64,000 bases of DNA from Flabesymbios commensalis. Taxonomy: Eukaryota; Annelida; Polychaeta; Terebellida; Flabelligeridae. The notes below the pieces were generated by a model that was not told where the DNA came from, ran no database searches, and saw only the letters and a program-made list of their open reading frames with translations. A program made the translations under genes and the position numbers. Numbering within the stretch: position 1 is the first letter of the stretch; the number at the start of each line of letters is the position of its first letter. Where the stretch lies: positions 18,169,258 through 18,233,257 of the forward strand of contig OZ024914.1 of assembly GCA_964017125.1 (NCBI GenBank), written 5' to 3'. Of the stretch, positions 60,801-64,000 are shown in pieces.

Positions 60801-62489
60801 TATATTAAGATTTGTCAGAAGAATTATTTGATAAACAGCAGTAAAATGCCAAAAATATTGCGTGAATAATTATGATAATTTCCTGAAGATTGTATTAATA
60901 GAGCTTGTGAGAGTATCTAATGACTAGACGCATTCTATTTAGTCGGGCAAAAAATAATATCAGTGAAAAATATTTTTCTGAAATTAAAAAAATTCTGTCT
61001 CATTTTCACGCAAAAGTAACATTAACCTTTACGGCACCGGGATCGACTGTAGACGTCAGATTCTGACGACTGAAGTCAATCCCCACGCTGTAAGAGTAAA
61101 AAATATTTGTAATGGCTGTAGACCCATAACATAGGTATTCAAATGAATTCGAAAAAGCTAACAAAGACATTTATGCTGATTTTTCAAAAAATACTTTATA
61201 CAAAACCAATTAGAGCTTTACAGGTTTATGCCAACGTCAGTGAACATCGTTAAATTACACACAGTCATCTGTACACTCACCTTATCGACCACAGTGAGCA
61301 TTATCCTATGAGGTTCTGAAATAAATACTGTTGCGCGAGCCGGACTGCGGGTCTCCAGACATAAATCAAATGCTGTCAGTATAAATGTACCTTCAGATAC
61401 AGGAACAATCTGCAGTGAGAAAAGATTCGAAGTAAACAGCTGAGACAGTAGTCTTACACTTGACAGTTCCTTCTCACTTATCCTACATACTGTAGATCTG
61501 GCAATTTTCGTATGTTTAAATTTTCGAGAATTTCTGATTTTGGGACTTTTGACGAAGTTTAGAATTTGTGAATTTTCATTTCTCTATAGTAGTGCCATTT
61601 TAAAAATAATTTTCGCAAGATTCTTGAATTTGTGAATTTGTCCCACTCGCGAAAATTAAAACCTTGCGAATATTACGAGATCCACAGTCGTTGAAAAGAC
61701 CACTAGCATCAAAATCTATATCAGACATCCTTAAATAAATATGAATTATCATATATAAAAATAGACATCTAGCTATAAAAAAATAACATCAGTGGTCCAT
61801 GTCTGAAATAAAATCACAAAATTATTGCTGCTCTTATATAAGCCATAATTAGGAAATATATTTTAGTACATGAGCATAAGCTTGCCTGTTAAATTTAATG
61901 TAAAACTTCATTAGTTGCGAAACTTCCTGATAGCACAATGGATACCAGAGCTAATAGCAGAGCCAAAGGTATTAGGCCTTTTATTGGTGAGACCTTTCTT
62001 GTCCAATCAATTACTTAAGATCTACCTACTGCAGAATACACAACTGGAATTGTGTGGTTTCAGTTGTGCGTTGGGACTGTTCAAACATGACAAAATATTA
62101 CCAATCATAATATGGTCTTTAAAACTGCCAAATAAATCAGAATGAGCAATTTGGTTGAAATTTCATAGAAATTGAAGAAAAAGAAACCCACTTGTATGGC
62201 TCGATTTGAAGATTTATACTGAAGTTTAGCGAAGTCTGTATCACCATGATCCAAGTGAAAGTGACCTGATCCTCTATTAACATTTAGGCTTCCCTGAAAA
62301 AAAAGAATATCAACATGGGAGAGTGTCACTATGCATATCATATCATATCATATAAATATTTGATGAAATGCATTTTGATTGGTCACTTACTTTTATCGAC
62401 TCATGATTGTAGATTGTGAGATAATCAGGAACAATTTCTGCATCCTCAACAAAGTTAATAACACGAGATGCCTGTATGGTGTCCGGCAA
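41930..62489 (-). CDS. NUP210: NUP210 / gp210 nuclear pore membrane glycoprotein, C-terminal half, 22 exons (5' part outside window)
   Basis: Nucleoporin 210 is a type I membrane protein of the pore membrane. A long lumenal region of Ig-like repeats is followed by one transmembrane helix and a short cytoplasmic tail facing the pore. Twenty-two exons with GT/AG sites and consistent phases join into 1,041 codons without a stop. Recognition rests on remembered vertebrate gp210 motifs found in the same order: GGPQPES, ELSDDIQIQVFEKL, the VKPISYL / VAVPLGT / FHDD block, VWDSQHPG, GEYQCQL, a membrane helix followed by AYH, and TPGHSP. A BID_2-like Ig domain covers about window residues 210-270. Sequons at NQS (exon w11) and NDS (w13) sit where vertebrates have NQT and NNT. 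The helix is about residues 946-963. The tail is about 78 residues, longer than the ~58 of vertebrates, and rich in SP/TP. The start codon and N-terminal half lie beyond 64000. The reading frame is intact, so the gene looks functional. No alignment was run. Confidence 0.95.
42118..42190. mobile_element. Pal-B left half (NUP210 intron)
   Basis: CCAGCAAACATAAAACATTT, GTATAACATATGTACAAGG and GGACCAGCGTCGAAGACG; the right arm is missing. Confidence 0.65.
42456..42554 (-). CDS. NUP210: NUP210 exon w21 (start of cytoplasmic tail)
   Basis: Thirty-three codons. It begins AYHAV, identical in position to vertebrate AYHTV right after the membrane helix, and contains TPGHSP, shared with the vertebrate tail (SPGHSP). 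Confidence 0.93.
43022..43129 (-). CDS. NUP210: NUP210 exon w20 (transmembrane segment)
   Basis: Thirty-six codons. After FTMLANNYHN comes a run of about 18 hydrophobic residues (IIFAALCVIATISCIII). This is the single pore-membrane helix, placed as in vertebrates, where SYQVMFF leads the helix. Confidence 0.95.
   Translation of the reverse strand, partial: NLLPRGHSSSLCWPTTTTTSSLLHSVSLPPSLVLL
43518..43632. mobile_element. TTAA-D fragment (NUP210 intron, 20 bases from the w19 donor)
   Basis: TTAACCCGCTAATC starts it; GTTGTGGGGCGCAGTAGCGA then GACACAACTTCAAGTGGGTG is the hairpin, with its left arm shortened. Confidence 0.65.
43651..43873 (-). CDS. NUP210: NUP210 exon w19
   Basis: Two hundred and twenty-three bases, 74 codons plus one base. 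Closing strands of the lumenal domain: DYSLLVVIVLAD and TGQQVNVPVDIKLIG match vertebrate FITYTVGVLD and TNQAIAIPVTVAFV. Confidence 0.92.
43906..44389. mobile_element. TTAA-D variant (NUP210 intron)
   Basis: CCCTTTGCCTACTGATCACG at left and CTGGCAGGTAAAGGG at right form imperfect terminal repeats. Inside are GTGTTTAAACATCAAGATTT and the hairpin ATGAGGTTGTGAGTCGC / GCGAGACCCAGCTTCC. Its right TTAA (44390-44393) is shared with the next element. Confidence 0.7.
44390..44633. mobile_element. TTAA-E element (NUP210 intron)
   Basis: TTAACCCTTACTGTGCAGGG, a palindrome with GTAGACGTCAGATTCTG, the body GATGGTCGTAGACCCAAA and AATCAGAAAGAGCTAAC, and an end CAGCACTTTAAGGG followed by TTCA. Confidence 0.85.
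44836..45061. mobile_element. TTAA-E element, reverse (NUP210 intron)
   Basis: TTTAAAGCGCTGAATTTTTT, the reversed body GTTAGCTGTTTCTGATTCAT, and a decayed hairpin with CTACAGACGTCAG. It ends GCGCTGTAAGGG followed by TTAA (45058-45061). Confidence 0.8.
45066..45431. mobile_element. Hel-2 Helentron-like element next to the exon w18 donor
   Basis: ACAAGAGCGCTGACGCTAAA opens it. Two core units start near 45102 and 45242 (TAATTAAAGTCAATAATGGC, CAATTAAAGTACATAATCGC). The 3' end is GCCCCTACTTCCTGGGTGG then TGGATAAAAA. It stops about 15 bases from the GT donor of exon w18 and follows the TTAA of the preceding element by 4 bases. Confidence 0.65.
45447..45700 (-). CDS. NUP210: NUP210 exon w18
   Basis: Two hundred and fifty-four bases, 85 codons counting the split glycine. 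GEYQCQL matches vertebrate GQYFCSI. FLPAFYV...LQLNNVLPTASLRISA matches the FSPGLF / ILLSNHY / EIRVFG region, the last lumenal Ig-like domain. The donor is GTTTGT. A Helentron-like element ends only about 15 bases into the downstream intron. Confidence 0.94.
46043..46114. mobile_element. Pal-C foldback with extended outer stem
   Basis: CTCCTCTGCAAAGCCAAAAG pairs with TTTTGGCATTGCAGAGGAG. Here the stem reaches beyond the usual ends and the centre is shortened to TAGGTTGCTA. Confidence 0.8.
46158..46304 (-). CDS. NUP210: NUP210 exon w17
   Basis: One hundred and forty-seven bases in glycine-split phase. It has the cysteine pair GVNCSEV and LPVKCEAW; vertebrates have GECT and ISCQSQ at these places, so a lumenal disulfide is plausible. 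NCS is a possible sequon. The long T-run acceptor is strong. Confidence 0.9.
46360..46682. mobile_element. TTAA-D element (NUP210 intron)
   Basis: TTAACCCATTGACTAACAG at left. The hairpin CACCCACTTGGTGGTTGTG / CACAACTCCCAAGTGGGTG is at about 46594-46645, and the right end is TTGGTGTGTAAAGG. Arms carry GGTGG/CTCCC where most copies have GAAG/CTTC. Confidence 0.7.
46723..46864 (-). CDS. NUP210: NUP210 exon w16
   Basis: One hundred and forty-two bases, phase 0 in, one base left. The peptide VTVKPVTRVSLKNDHIPS and ANVIPLVLEDDD occupies the position of vertebrate VSVPQRI...KVIVAVGD. Conservation is modest, but splice sites and phase fit. Confidence 0.88.
46938..47013. mobile_element. Pal-C foldback, right arm decayed
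   Basis: GTGAAGCCAAAAGGCAGTAA and CTACTTACTTTAAAAGTAAG, then a T/G-rich degraded right arm ending TTTTGCATG. Confidence 0.65.
47448..47581 (-). CDS. NUP210: NUP210 exon w15
   Basis: One hundred and thirty-four bases; completes a glycine codon. SSSVIQIDPSSGVALAANVG matches vertebrate [21 protein letters not shown]. NVSS is a possible sequon. Donor GTAAGC. Confidence 0.93.
47582..48550. other. NUP210 intron w14-w15, mostly unassigned
   Basis: It ends with a TTAA-type terminus (CTTAAAGGGTTAAAT at about 48513) preceded by GGCTATAGCC. The rest carries no repeat I can name. Confidence 0.5.
48551..48683 (-). CDS. NUP210: NUP210 exon w14
   Basis: One hundred and thirty-three bases, phase 0 in, one base left. 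It opens VWDSQHPGIVDYV and reaches VTLGDIICFQSPLV, matching vertebrate VWDAEHPG...VVGDVLC. Donor GTTTAC is non-optimal. Confidence 0.95.
49055..49139 (-). CDS. NUP210: NUP210 exon w13
   Basis: Eighty-five bases; the first completes an arginine codon. LLQIGHGGSNDSLVAKATNVG matches vertebrate FVQIGKGPTNNTCVV, with the sequon position kept (NDS for NNT). Donor GTGAGA. Confidence 0.93.
49331..49503 (-). CDS. NUP210: NUP210 exon w12
   Basis: One hundred and seventy-three bases, phase 0 in, two bases left over. VKPISYL, HTSGERLVAVPLGT and ISFHDDVGENF follow vertebrate VSPVSYL / ALVAVPLGM / VHFHDNSGDVF. Confidence 0.96.
49537..49623. mobile_element. Pal-B MITE, internally shortened
   Basis: CTCAGTAAACACAAAATATT to AGTTTTGTGTTTACTGGG, with the centre reduced to GTCGGGCCGATG. 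Confidence 0.8.
49625..49702. mobile_element. Pal-C foldback
   Basis: CTCTGCAAAGCCAAAAGGCA and GTAACTGC on the left; GCAGTTACTGCTTTTTGGC on the right. It lies directly beside a Pal-B copy. Confidence 0.85.
49727..50030. mobile_element. TTAA-type element start with second hairpin
   Basis: TTTAACCCTTTACCTGCTGG begins it. GAGATGTGATTTGTTGCATT then TTCACATCTTAAAG forms a small hairpin near 49960. The right end is not defined. Confidence 0.4.
50247..50350. mobile_element. Pal-A MITE next to exon w11
   Basis: CCCAGCAAACACAAGACACT, CTGGTTTACTGTTGGCCCAC, CGCTGGCCGAACAGTCAACC and GGATCAACATCTCGTTTG. It ends within about 15 bases of the w11 donor. Confidence 0.8.
50366..50555 (-). CDS. NUP210: NUP210 exon w11
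   Basis: One hundred and ninety bases; the first completes the arginine codon of TNR. It encodes VTFSVIDSDG, TDTGHLLSAGQSG and HEDFGVNQSIVILIK. The last matches vertebrate EPFGANQTIIVAVK, including the NQS/T sequon. A 2.5-kb transposon-rich intron lies upstream. Confidence 0.95.
50677..51881. mobile_element. Hel-1: complete Helentron/HINE-like element with ~160-bp tandem core
   Basis: The left end is ACAAGAGCACACTCGATAAT then AGCCCGCC. About six and a half core units follow, each starting TTATCGCGCCCACAAGGTCA, at about 50799, 50963, 51123, 51283, 51443, 51604 and 51766 (spacing 160-164). After the last unit come a short CGACGC repeat and the 3' hairpin AGCCCACC...GGCGGGCT, whose right arm is the inverse of the left-end AGCCCGCC. 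Short 5' end with a subterminal repeat, tandem core and 3' hairpin are the known parts of HINE/pearl/CvA-type non-autonomous Helentrons. It lies in the intron between w10 and w11. Confidence 0.8.
51957..52692. mobile_element. 736-bp TIR DNA transposon with internal CGTAAGCATTCGCAAG repeats
   Basis: About 30-bp terminal repeats: ATGCTGCTCTCACACATAGG at left, CCTATGTGTGAGAGCAGCAT at right. The interior is filled with variants of TTCGTAAGCATTCGCAAG in both orientations. No transposase frame is seen. The target duplication is unclear. The superfamily is not identified. Confidence 0.8.
53093..53340 (-). CDS. NUP210: NUP210 exon w10
   Basis: Two hundred and forty-eight bases, phase 0 in, two bases left over. 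It encodes DNNFAVRLFAE and the strongly conserved GELSDDIQIQVFEKLRL, the best single match to vertebrate gp210 (ELSDEIQVQVFEKLQLL). It ends in TPNTDTLVRTNR. Confidence 0.96.
53553..53612. mobile_element. Pal-C foldback, short
   Basis: AGCTCTGCAAAGCCAAAAAA and TAATTTTTGCTTTGCATG; the centre is reduced to GTTAGAAGCAAC. Confidence 0.65.
53770..53901 (-). CDS. NUP210: NUP210 exon w9
   Basis: Forty-four codons, phase 0/0. It opens MPIYVMGINENETPFSFG, close to the vertebrate MPIYVTGI...NPFSFG, and continues to LQFEWRVSSRQV. NET is a possible glycosylation site. Confidence 0.94.
54015..54095 (-). CDS. NUP210: NUP210 exon w8
   Basis: Twenty-seven codons, phase 0/0, ending LKRLQTGTQ. This matches the vertebrate RMRTGTQ, where the next domain (MPIYVxGI) begins. 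Confidence 0.92.
54395..54458. mobile_element. TTAA-D hairpin remnant, reverse
   Basis: CACCTTCAAGTTGTGTCTCG and CTACTGCCACTAACAACTTG then AAGTGGGGG. Confidence 0.5.
54616..54792 (-). CDS. NUP210: NUP210 exon w7 (BID_2-like domain)
   Basis: Fifty-nine codons, phase 0/0. It holds AYGGPQPES, DVASVSSSGLV and GRVSGQAVG, the hallmark strands of the bacterial-type Ig (BID_2) domain of gp210. It is separated from w6 by the largest intron in the window (4.25 kb). Confidence 0.95.
55020..55107. repeat. Long hairpin (about 40-bp stem)
   Basis: GGGTGTATCTGCCACTTT pairs perfectly with AAAGTGGCAGATACACCC across a 2-base loop. The stem continues outward with few mismatches (ATATTGTCCCTCGGATAT / ATATCCAAGGTGACAATAT). 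A looser relative lies at 55730-55825, with AAAGGG and CAAGGTGACGATATAG. The family is not identified. Confidence 0.8.
55110..55335. mobile_element. TTAA-D element interrupted by Pal-B
   Basis: The hairpin arms CAGTCCCTTGAGGTTGTGGA and GGACAACTCCAAGTGGG are separated by a Pal-B insertion exactly at GCAGTA/GCGA of the loop. The right end is CCTTAAGGG followed by TTA. Confidence 0.75.
55162..55276. mobile_element. Pal-B MITE nested in TTAA-D, TA duplication
   Basis: CCCAGTAAAAACAAATCATT to ATTGTGTCTACTGGG. Uninterrupted TTAA-D copies read CGCAGTAGCGA at this place. Here it reads CGCAGTA, then Pal-B, then TAGCGA, so only TA was duplicated, as in Tc1/mariner-type insertion. Confidence 0.85.
55335..55425. 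mobile_element. Pal-A relic
   Basis: TGTAAACACTGATCATTTAA, TTAATTTTGGGTCAGCGTTG, GACAATGGGCCAACATCAAA and ACTGGTTAAACG. Confidence 0.6.
56261..56381. mobile_element. CAGGGTTTCCGCCAG-type MITE with AAATG duplication
   Basis: The element is 56266-56376: CAGGGTTTCCGCCAGGG at left, CTGGCGGAAACCCTG at right, AAATG on both sides (56261-56265, 56377-56381). The middle has runs of G and C (GTCCGGACCCCCC). A decayed relative lies at 60028-60236. Confidence 0.85.
57320..58265. repeat. Hel-4: two ~450-bp tandem units ending in an AGCCCGCC hairpin
   Basis: Units starting near 57328 and 57783 share GATTTCTGAGATAATGAGAA / GATTTCCGAGATAATGAGAA, GGTTATCCTTGTG, TTGTTTGCTCCCAAAAG and AGTAATTAAAGGGTT. A partial third unit follows. 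The block closes with AAGCCCGCCTTGGCGAGGGC TGC, a 3' hairpin bearing the AGCCCGCC motif of Hel-1. Frames through it are not conserved between units. Confidence 0.6.
59043..59105 (-). CDS. NUP210: NUP210 exon w6
   Basis: A small 21-codon exon, phase 0/0. VFPPLRLDPRNITLLTGAVF matches vertebrate VFPPFRL...TLLIGA almost residue for residue and begins the BID_2-like Ig fold. RNIT is a possible N-glycosylation sequon. Acceptor TTGCAG, donor GTAAGT. Confidence 0.93.
59703..59841 (-). CDS. NUP210: NUP210 exon w5
   Basis: One hundred and thirty-nine bases; the first base completes the arginine codon split from w4. It encodes DDDYTAHYIVKGVSLGRTSL, matching the vertebrate DNYTITFLIRGVAIGQTSL. The donor is GTACAG, which is weak at +4 and +5. 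The acceptor is preceded by TTGTTAAAG, a short pyrimidine tract. Confidence 0.9.
60028..60236. mobile_element. Decayed relative of the CAGGGTTTCCGCCAG MITE
   Basis: AAGGTTTCAGCCAGGGGG at left and GGGTAGAAACCT at right, with about 20 G in a row and C-rich blocks inside. Confidence 0.55.
60240..60418. mobile_element. TTAA-D variant (NUP210 intron)
   Basis: GCGTTTGAACATCAAGATTT, AATGTTTGGTCTGAAATTA, a hairpin remnant CCCACTTGGGGAGTTGTGGG, and an end GCAGTTTAAGGG followed by TTAA (60415-60418). Confidence 0.7.
60425..60480. mobile_element. Short Pal-A-like palindrome next to exon w4
   Basis: AATGTTGGGAGTAACGTTGG and CGACCCAACATTACTC; about 40 bases from the w4 donor. Confidence 0.45.
60520..60647 (-). 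CDS. NUP210: NUP210 exon w4
   Basis: One hundred and twenty-eight bases, entering in phase 0 and leaving after two bases of an arginine codon. The acceptor follows a T-rich tract; the donor is GTGATT. It encodes VEQHKEIEAHVQVRD and IPAKHFSLM, matching the vertebrate stretch with VRVLD and AKYF. Confidence 0.9.
61022..61232. mobile_element. TTAA-E element (NUP210 intron)
   Basis: TTAACCTTTACGGCACCGGG, hairpin GATCGACTGTAGACGTCAG / CTGACGACTGAAGTCAATC, body TAATGGCTGTAGACCCATAA, and end TTAGAGCTTTACAGG. Confidence 0.8.
61281..61409 (-). CDS. NUP210: NUP210 exon w3
   Basis: Forty-three codons, phase 0/0, acceptor CTGCAG, donor GTGAGT. The peptide includes LTAFDLCLE, ARATVFISE and the closing VVDK, in the order of the vertebrate block IHDLCL / AVVYVSD / VVDK. 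Confidence 0.92.
61490..61687. mobile_element. 198-bp TIR MITE (CTGTAGATCT ends)
   Basis: CTGTAGATCTGGCAATTTTC at left; the right end reversed reads CTGTGGATCTCGTAATATTC. The interior is AT-rich with repeated GAATTTGTGAATTT. A TA precedes the left end, but the right flank is not clear. Confidence 0.6.
62192..62293 (-). CDS. NUP210: NUP210 exon w2
   Basis: Thirty-four codons, phase 0/0, with a polypyrimidine acceptor (TTTTTTTCAG) and donor GTGGGT. It carries the NRGSGHFHL motif, which matches the GSGxF motif of vertebrate gp210 lumenal domains. Confidence 0.88.
62391..62489 (-). CDS. NUP210: NUP210 exon w1 (first in window)
   Basis: Ninety-nine bases, 33 codons, phase 0 at both ends. The acceptor is AG at 62490-62491 and the donor GT at 62389-62390 (GTAAGT). 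The peptide ends LTIYNHESIK and leads into the next exon. It is the least conserved exon here, and is supported mainly by its splice sites and the open frame joining w2. Exons upstream of it are not in the window. Confidence 0.8.
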
Positions 62490-62844
62490 CTGTAGTAAAC
62501 AAACAGATTAATATTTTAAAACACAGATTATTATTTTACCTTAATATACAGAAAAACTGAACTGTGGCAGGTATTAGTTATTGGCGGCTTTAATTGTGGG
62601 CGATTTAGAATGAAAAAAATTATGAAGATCAACTCTTGTGCTGCTATGACTGTATAAGCTTATGTAAACATAAGTTACATACCAAATAAAATGTCAGTTA
62701 AATCCATAACATACTTTGTAAGAGCTGTACAGTTATTAAATAAATTAATTGCGGATTTGTTTATTTTTTATATTCTAATATTTTTCCCCATTTGAAGCTG
62801 GAAATTTTGTTAGCAATTCCAGCTTCGAATGAATGAAAAATATA

Positions 62845-64000
62845 ACAAGAGCACACTCGACAATAGCCCGCCGCCATTATCGAACTTGAAGTCGTTATTG
62901 TGGCCACAAGGTCAAATTATTGACGTAAAATGCGAAAAATGACAATAAATCGGCCATTTTAATTTTTTTTCCAGCCATTATTGAACTTGTCCGAGAACTG
63001 GTTATTAGTAACATGCATAACAGATTTGAAGATGGTACATGAAAAACTTTTCAAGTTATCGGCCACAAAGTCTAATTATTGACGTAAAATGCTAAAAATA
63101 GCAATAAATCGGCCATTTTGAATTTTCTTTCAGCCATTATTGAACTTGTCCAAGAACTACTTATTAGTAACATGCATAAAAATTTGAAGAGGATACGTGA
63201 AAAACTTTTCAAGTTAAATTATTGACGTGAAATGAGAAAAATCACAATAAATCGGCCATTTTTTTTTTTTCAGCCATTATTGAACTTGTCCAAGAACTAC
63301 TTATAAGTAACATACATAATACATTTGAAGAGAATATGTAAAAAACTTTTCAAGTTATCGCGCCCACAGGGTCAAATTATTGACGTAAAATGAGAAAAAT
63401 CGCAATAAATCGGCCATTTTTTTTTTTTCGGCCATTATTGAACTTCTCCAAGAAGTACTTATTAGTAAAATGCATAACCAATTTGAAGAGGATATGTGAA
63501 AAACTTTTCCAAGTTTTCGCGCCCACAAGGTCAAATTATTGACGTAAAATGTAAAAAATCGCAAAAAATCGGCCATTTTTTTTTTTTTCGGCCATTATTG
63601 AACTTGTCCAAGAACTACTTATTAGTAACATGCATAACCAGTTTGAAGAGGATATGTGAAAAACTTTTCAACTTATCGCGCCCACAAGGTCAAATTATTG
63701 ACGTAAAATGTGAAAAATCGCAATAAATCGGCCATTTTTTTTTTTTCGGCCATTATTGAACTTGTCCGAGAACTGGTCATTAGTAACATGCATAACAAAT
63801 TTGAAAAAGATATGTGAAAAACTTTTCAAGTTATCGCGCCTACAAGGTCAAATTATTGACATAAAATGTGAAAAATCGCAATAAATCAGCCATTTTTTTT
63901 TTTTTCCTGCCATTATTGAACTTGTCCGAGAACTGGTCATTAGTAACATGCATAACAAATTTGAAAAGGATACGTGAAAAACTTTTCAAGTTATCGCGCC
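62845..64000. mobile_element. Hel-1 second copy, running off the window
   Basis: ACAAGAGCACACTCGACAAT then AGCCCGCCGCC is the same left end as at 50677. Core units of about 160 bp continue to the edge, some trimmed (a unit near 63200 lacks TCGCGCCCACAAGGTC). It lies in the NUP210 intron upstream of w1. Confidence 0.85.

Overview
This is eukaryotic, animal DNA. It is AT-rich and intron-rich, with many short repeats, and carries one gene I can recognise. Its 3' half lies on the minus strand from 62489 down to 41930: NUP210 (gp210), the single-pass membrane nucleoporin of the nuclear pore. I assembled 22 exons with proper splice sites and matching phases. They give 1,041 uninterrupted codons, roughly the C-terminal 55% of a vertebrate-length protein, including the membrane segment, the cytoplasmic tail and the stop. 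The 5' half lies beyond the right edge. The protein is clearly metazoan, and the repeat content (Helentron-like elements with ~160-bp tandem cores, many palindromic MITEs, tRNA-derived SINEs) is typical of marine invertebrates. I cannot fix the phylum from sequence alone.

Layout. From 1 to about 38,900 I see no convincing protein-coding host gene. The region holds a trinucleotide-rich tract (1541-2280), a 20-bp minisatellite with a CACGTG E-box in most units (2384-3515), and a compound (CTT)n / pyrimidine / (CAAT)n microsatellite (19350-20190). It also has three copies of one tRNA-derived SINE (two with perfect target duplications), a LINE reverse-transcriptase fragment (22540-22990), a Harbinger-like MITE (7539-7845), a CpG-rich patch (12040-12320), and stacked arrays of Helentron-like elements (33120-34860). 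From 38,990 to 41,929 lies a probable long 3' UTR or 3' flank of NUP210. From 41,930 to 64,000 are NUP210 exons and repeat-laden introns.

Repeat families, with the labels used below. TTAA-D and TTAA-E are 200-250 bp elements with CCCTTT/CCCTTA ends at TTAA targets (piggyBac-like ends), each with its own internal hairpin. TTAA-F and TTAA-G have the same ends but different hairpins. Pal-A is a ~110-bp palindrome with AGCAAACACGAG ends. Pal-B is a ~110-bp palindrome with CAGTAAACACAAAA ends. Pal-C is a ~70-bp foldback with GCAAAGCCAAAAGGC arms. Hel-1 to Hel-4 are Helentron/HINE-like elements with tandem-repeat cores. These families account for most of the recognisable non-coding sequence and occur equally in intergenic DNA and in NUP210 introns.

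The most interesting signals are three. One set of TTAA/CCCTTT ends is attached to several unrelated palindromes. Hairpin arms differ between copies in a matched (compensatory) way. Hel-1 elements have a full HINE-like architecture. I saw no CRISPR array, no functional tRNA or rRNA gene, and no retrovirus-like or capsid-bearing element.
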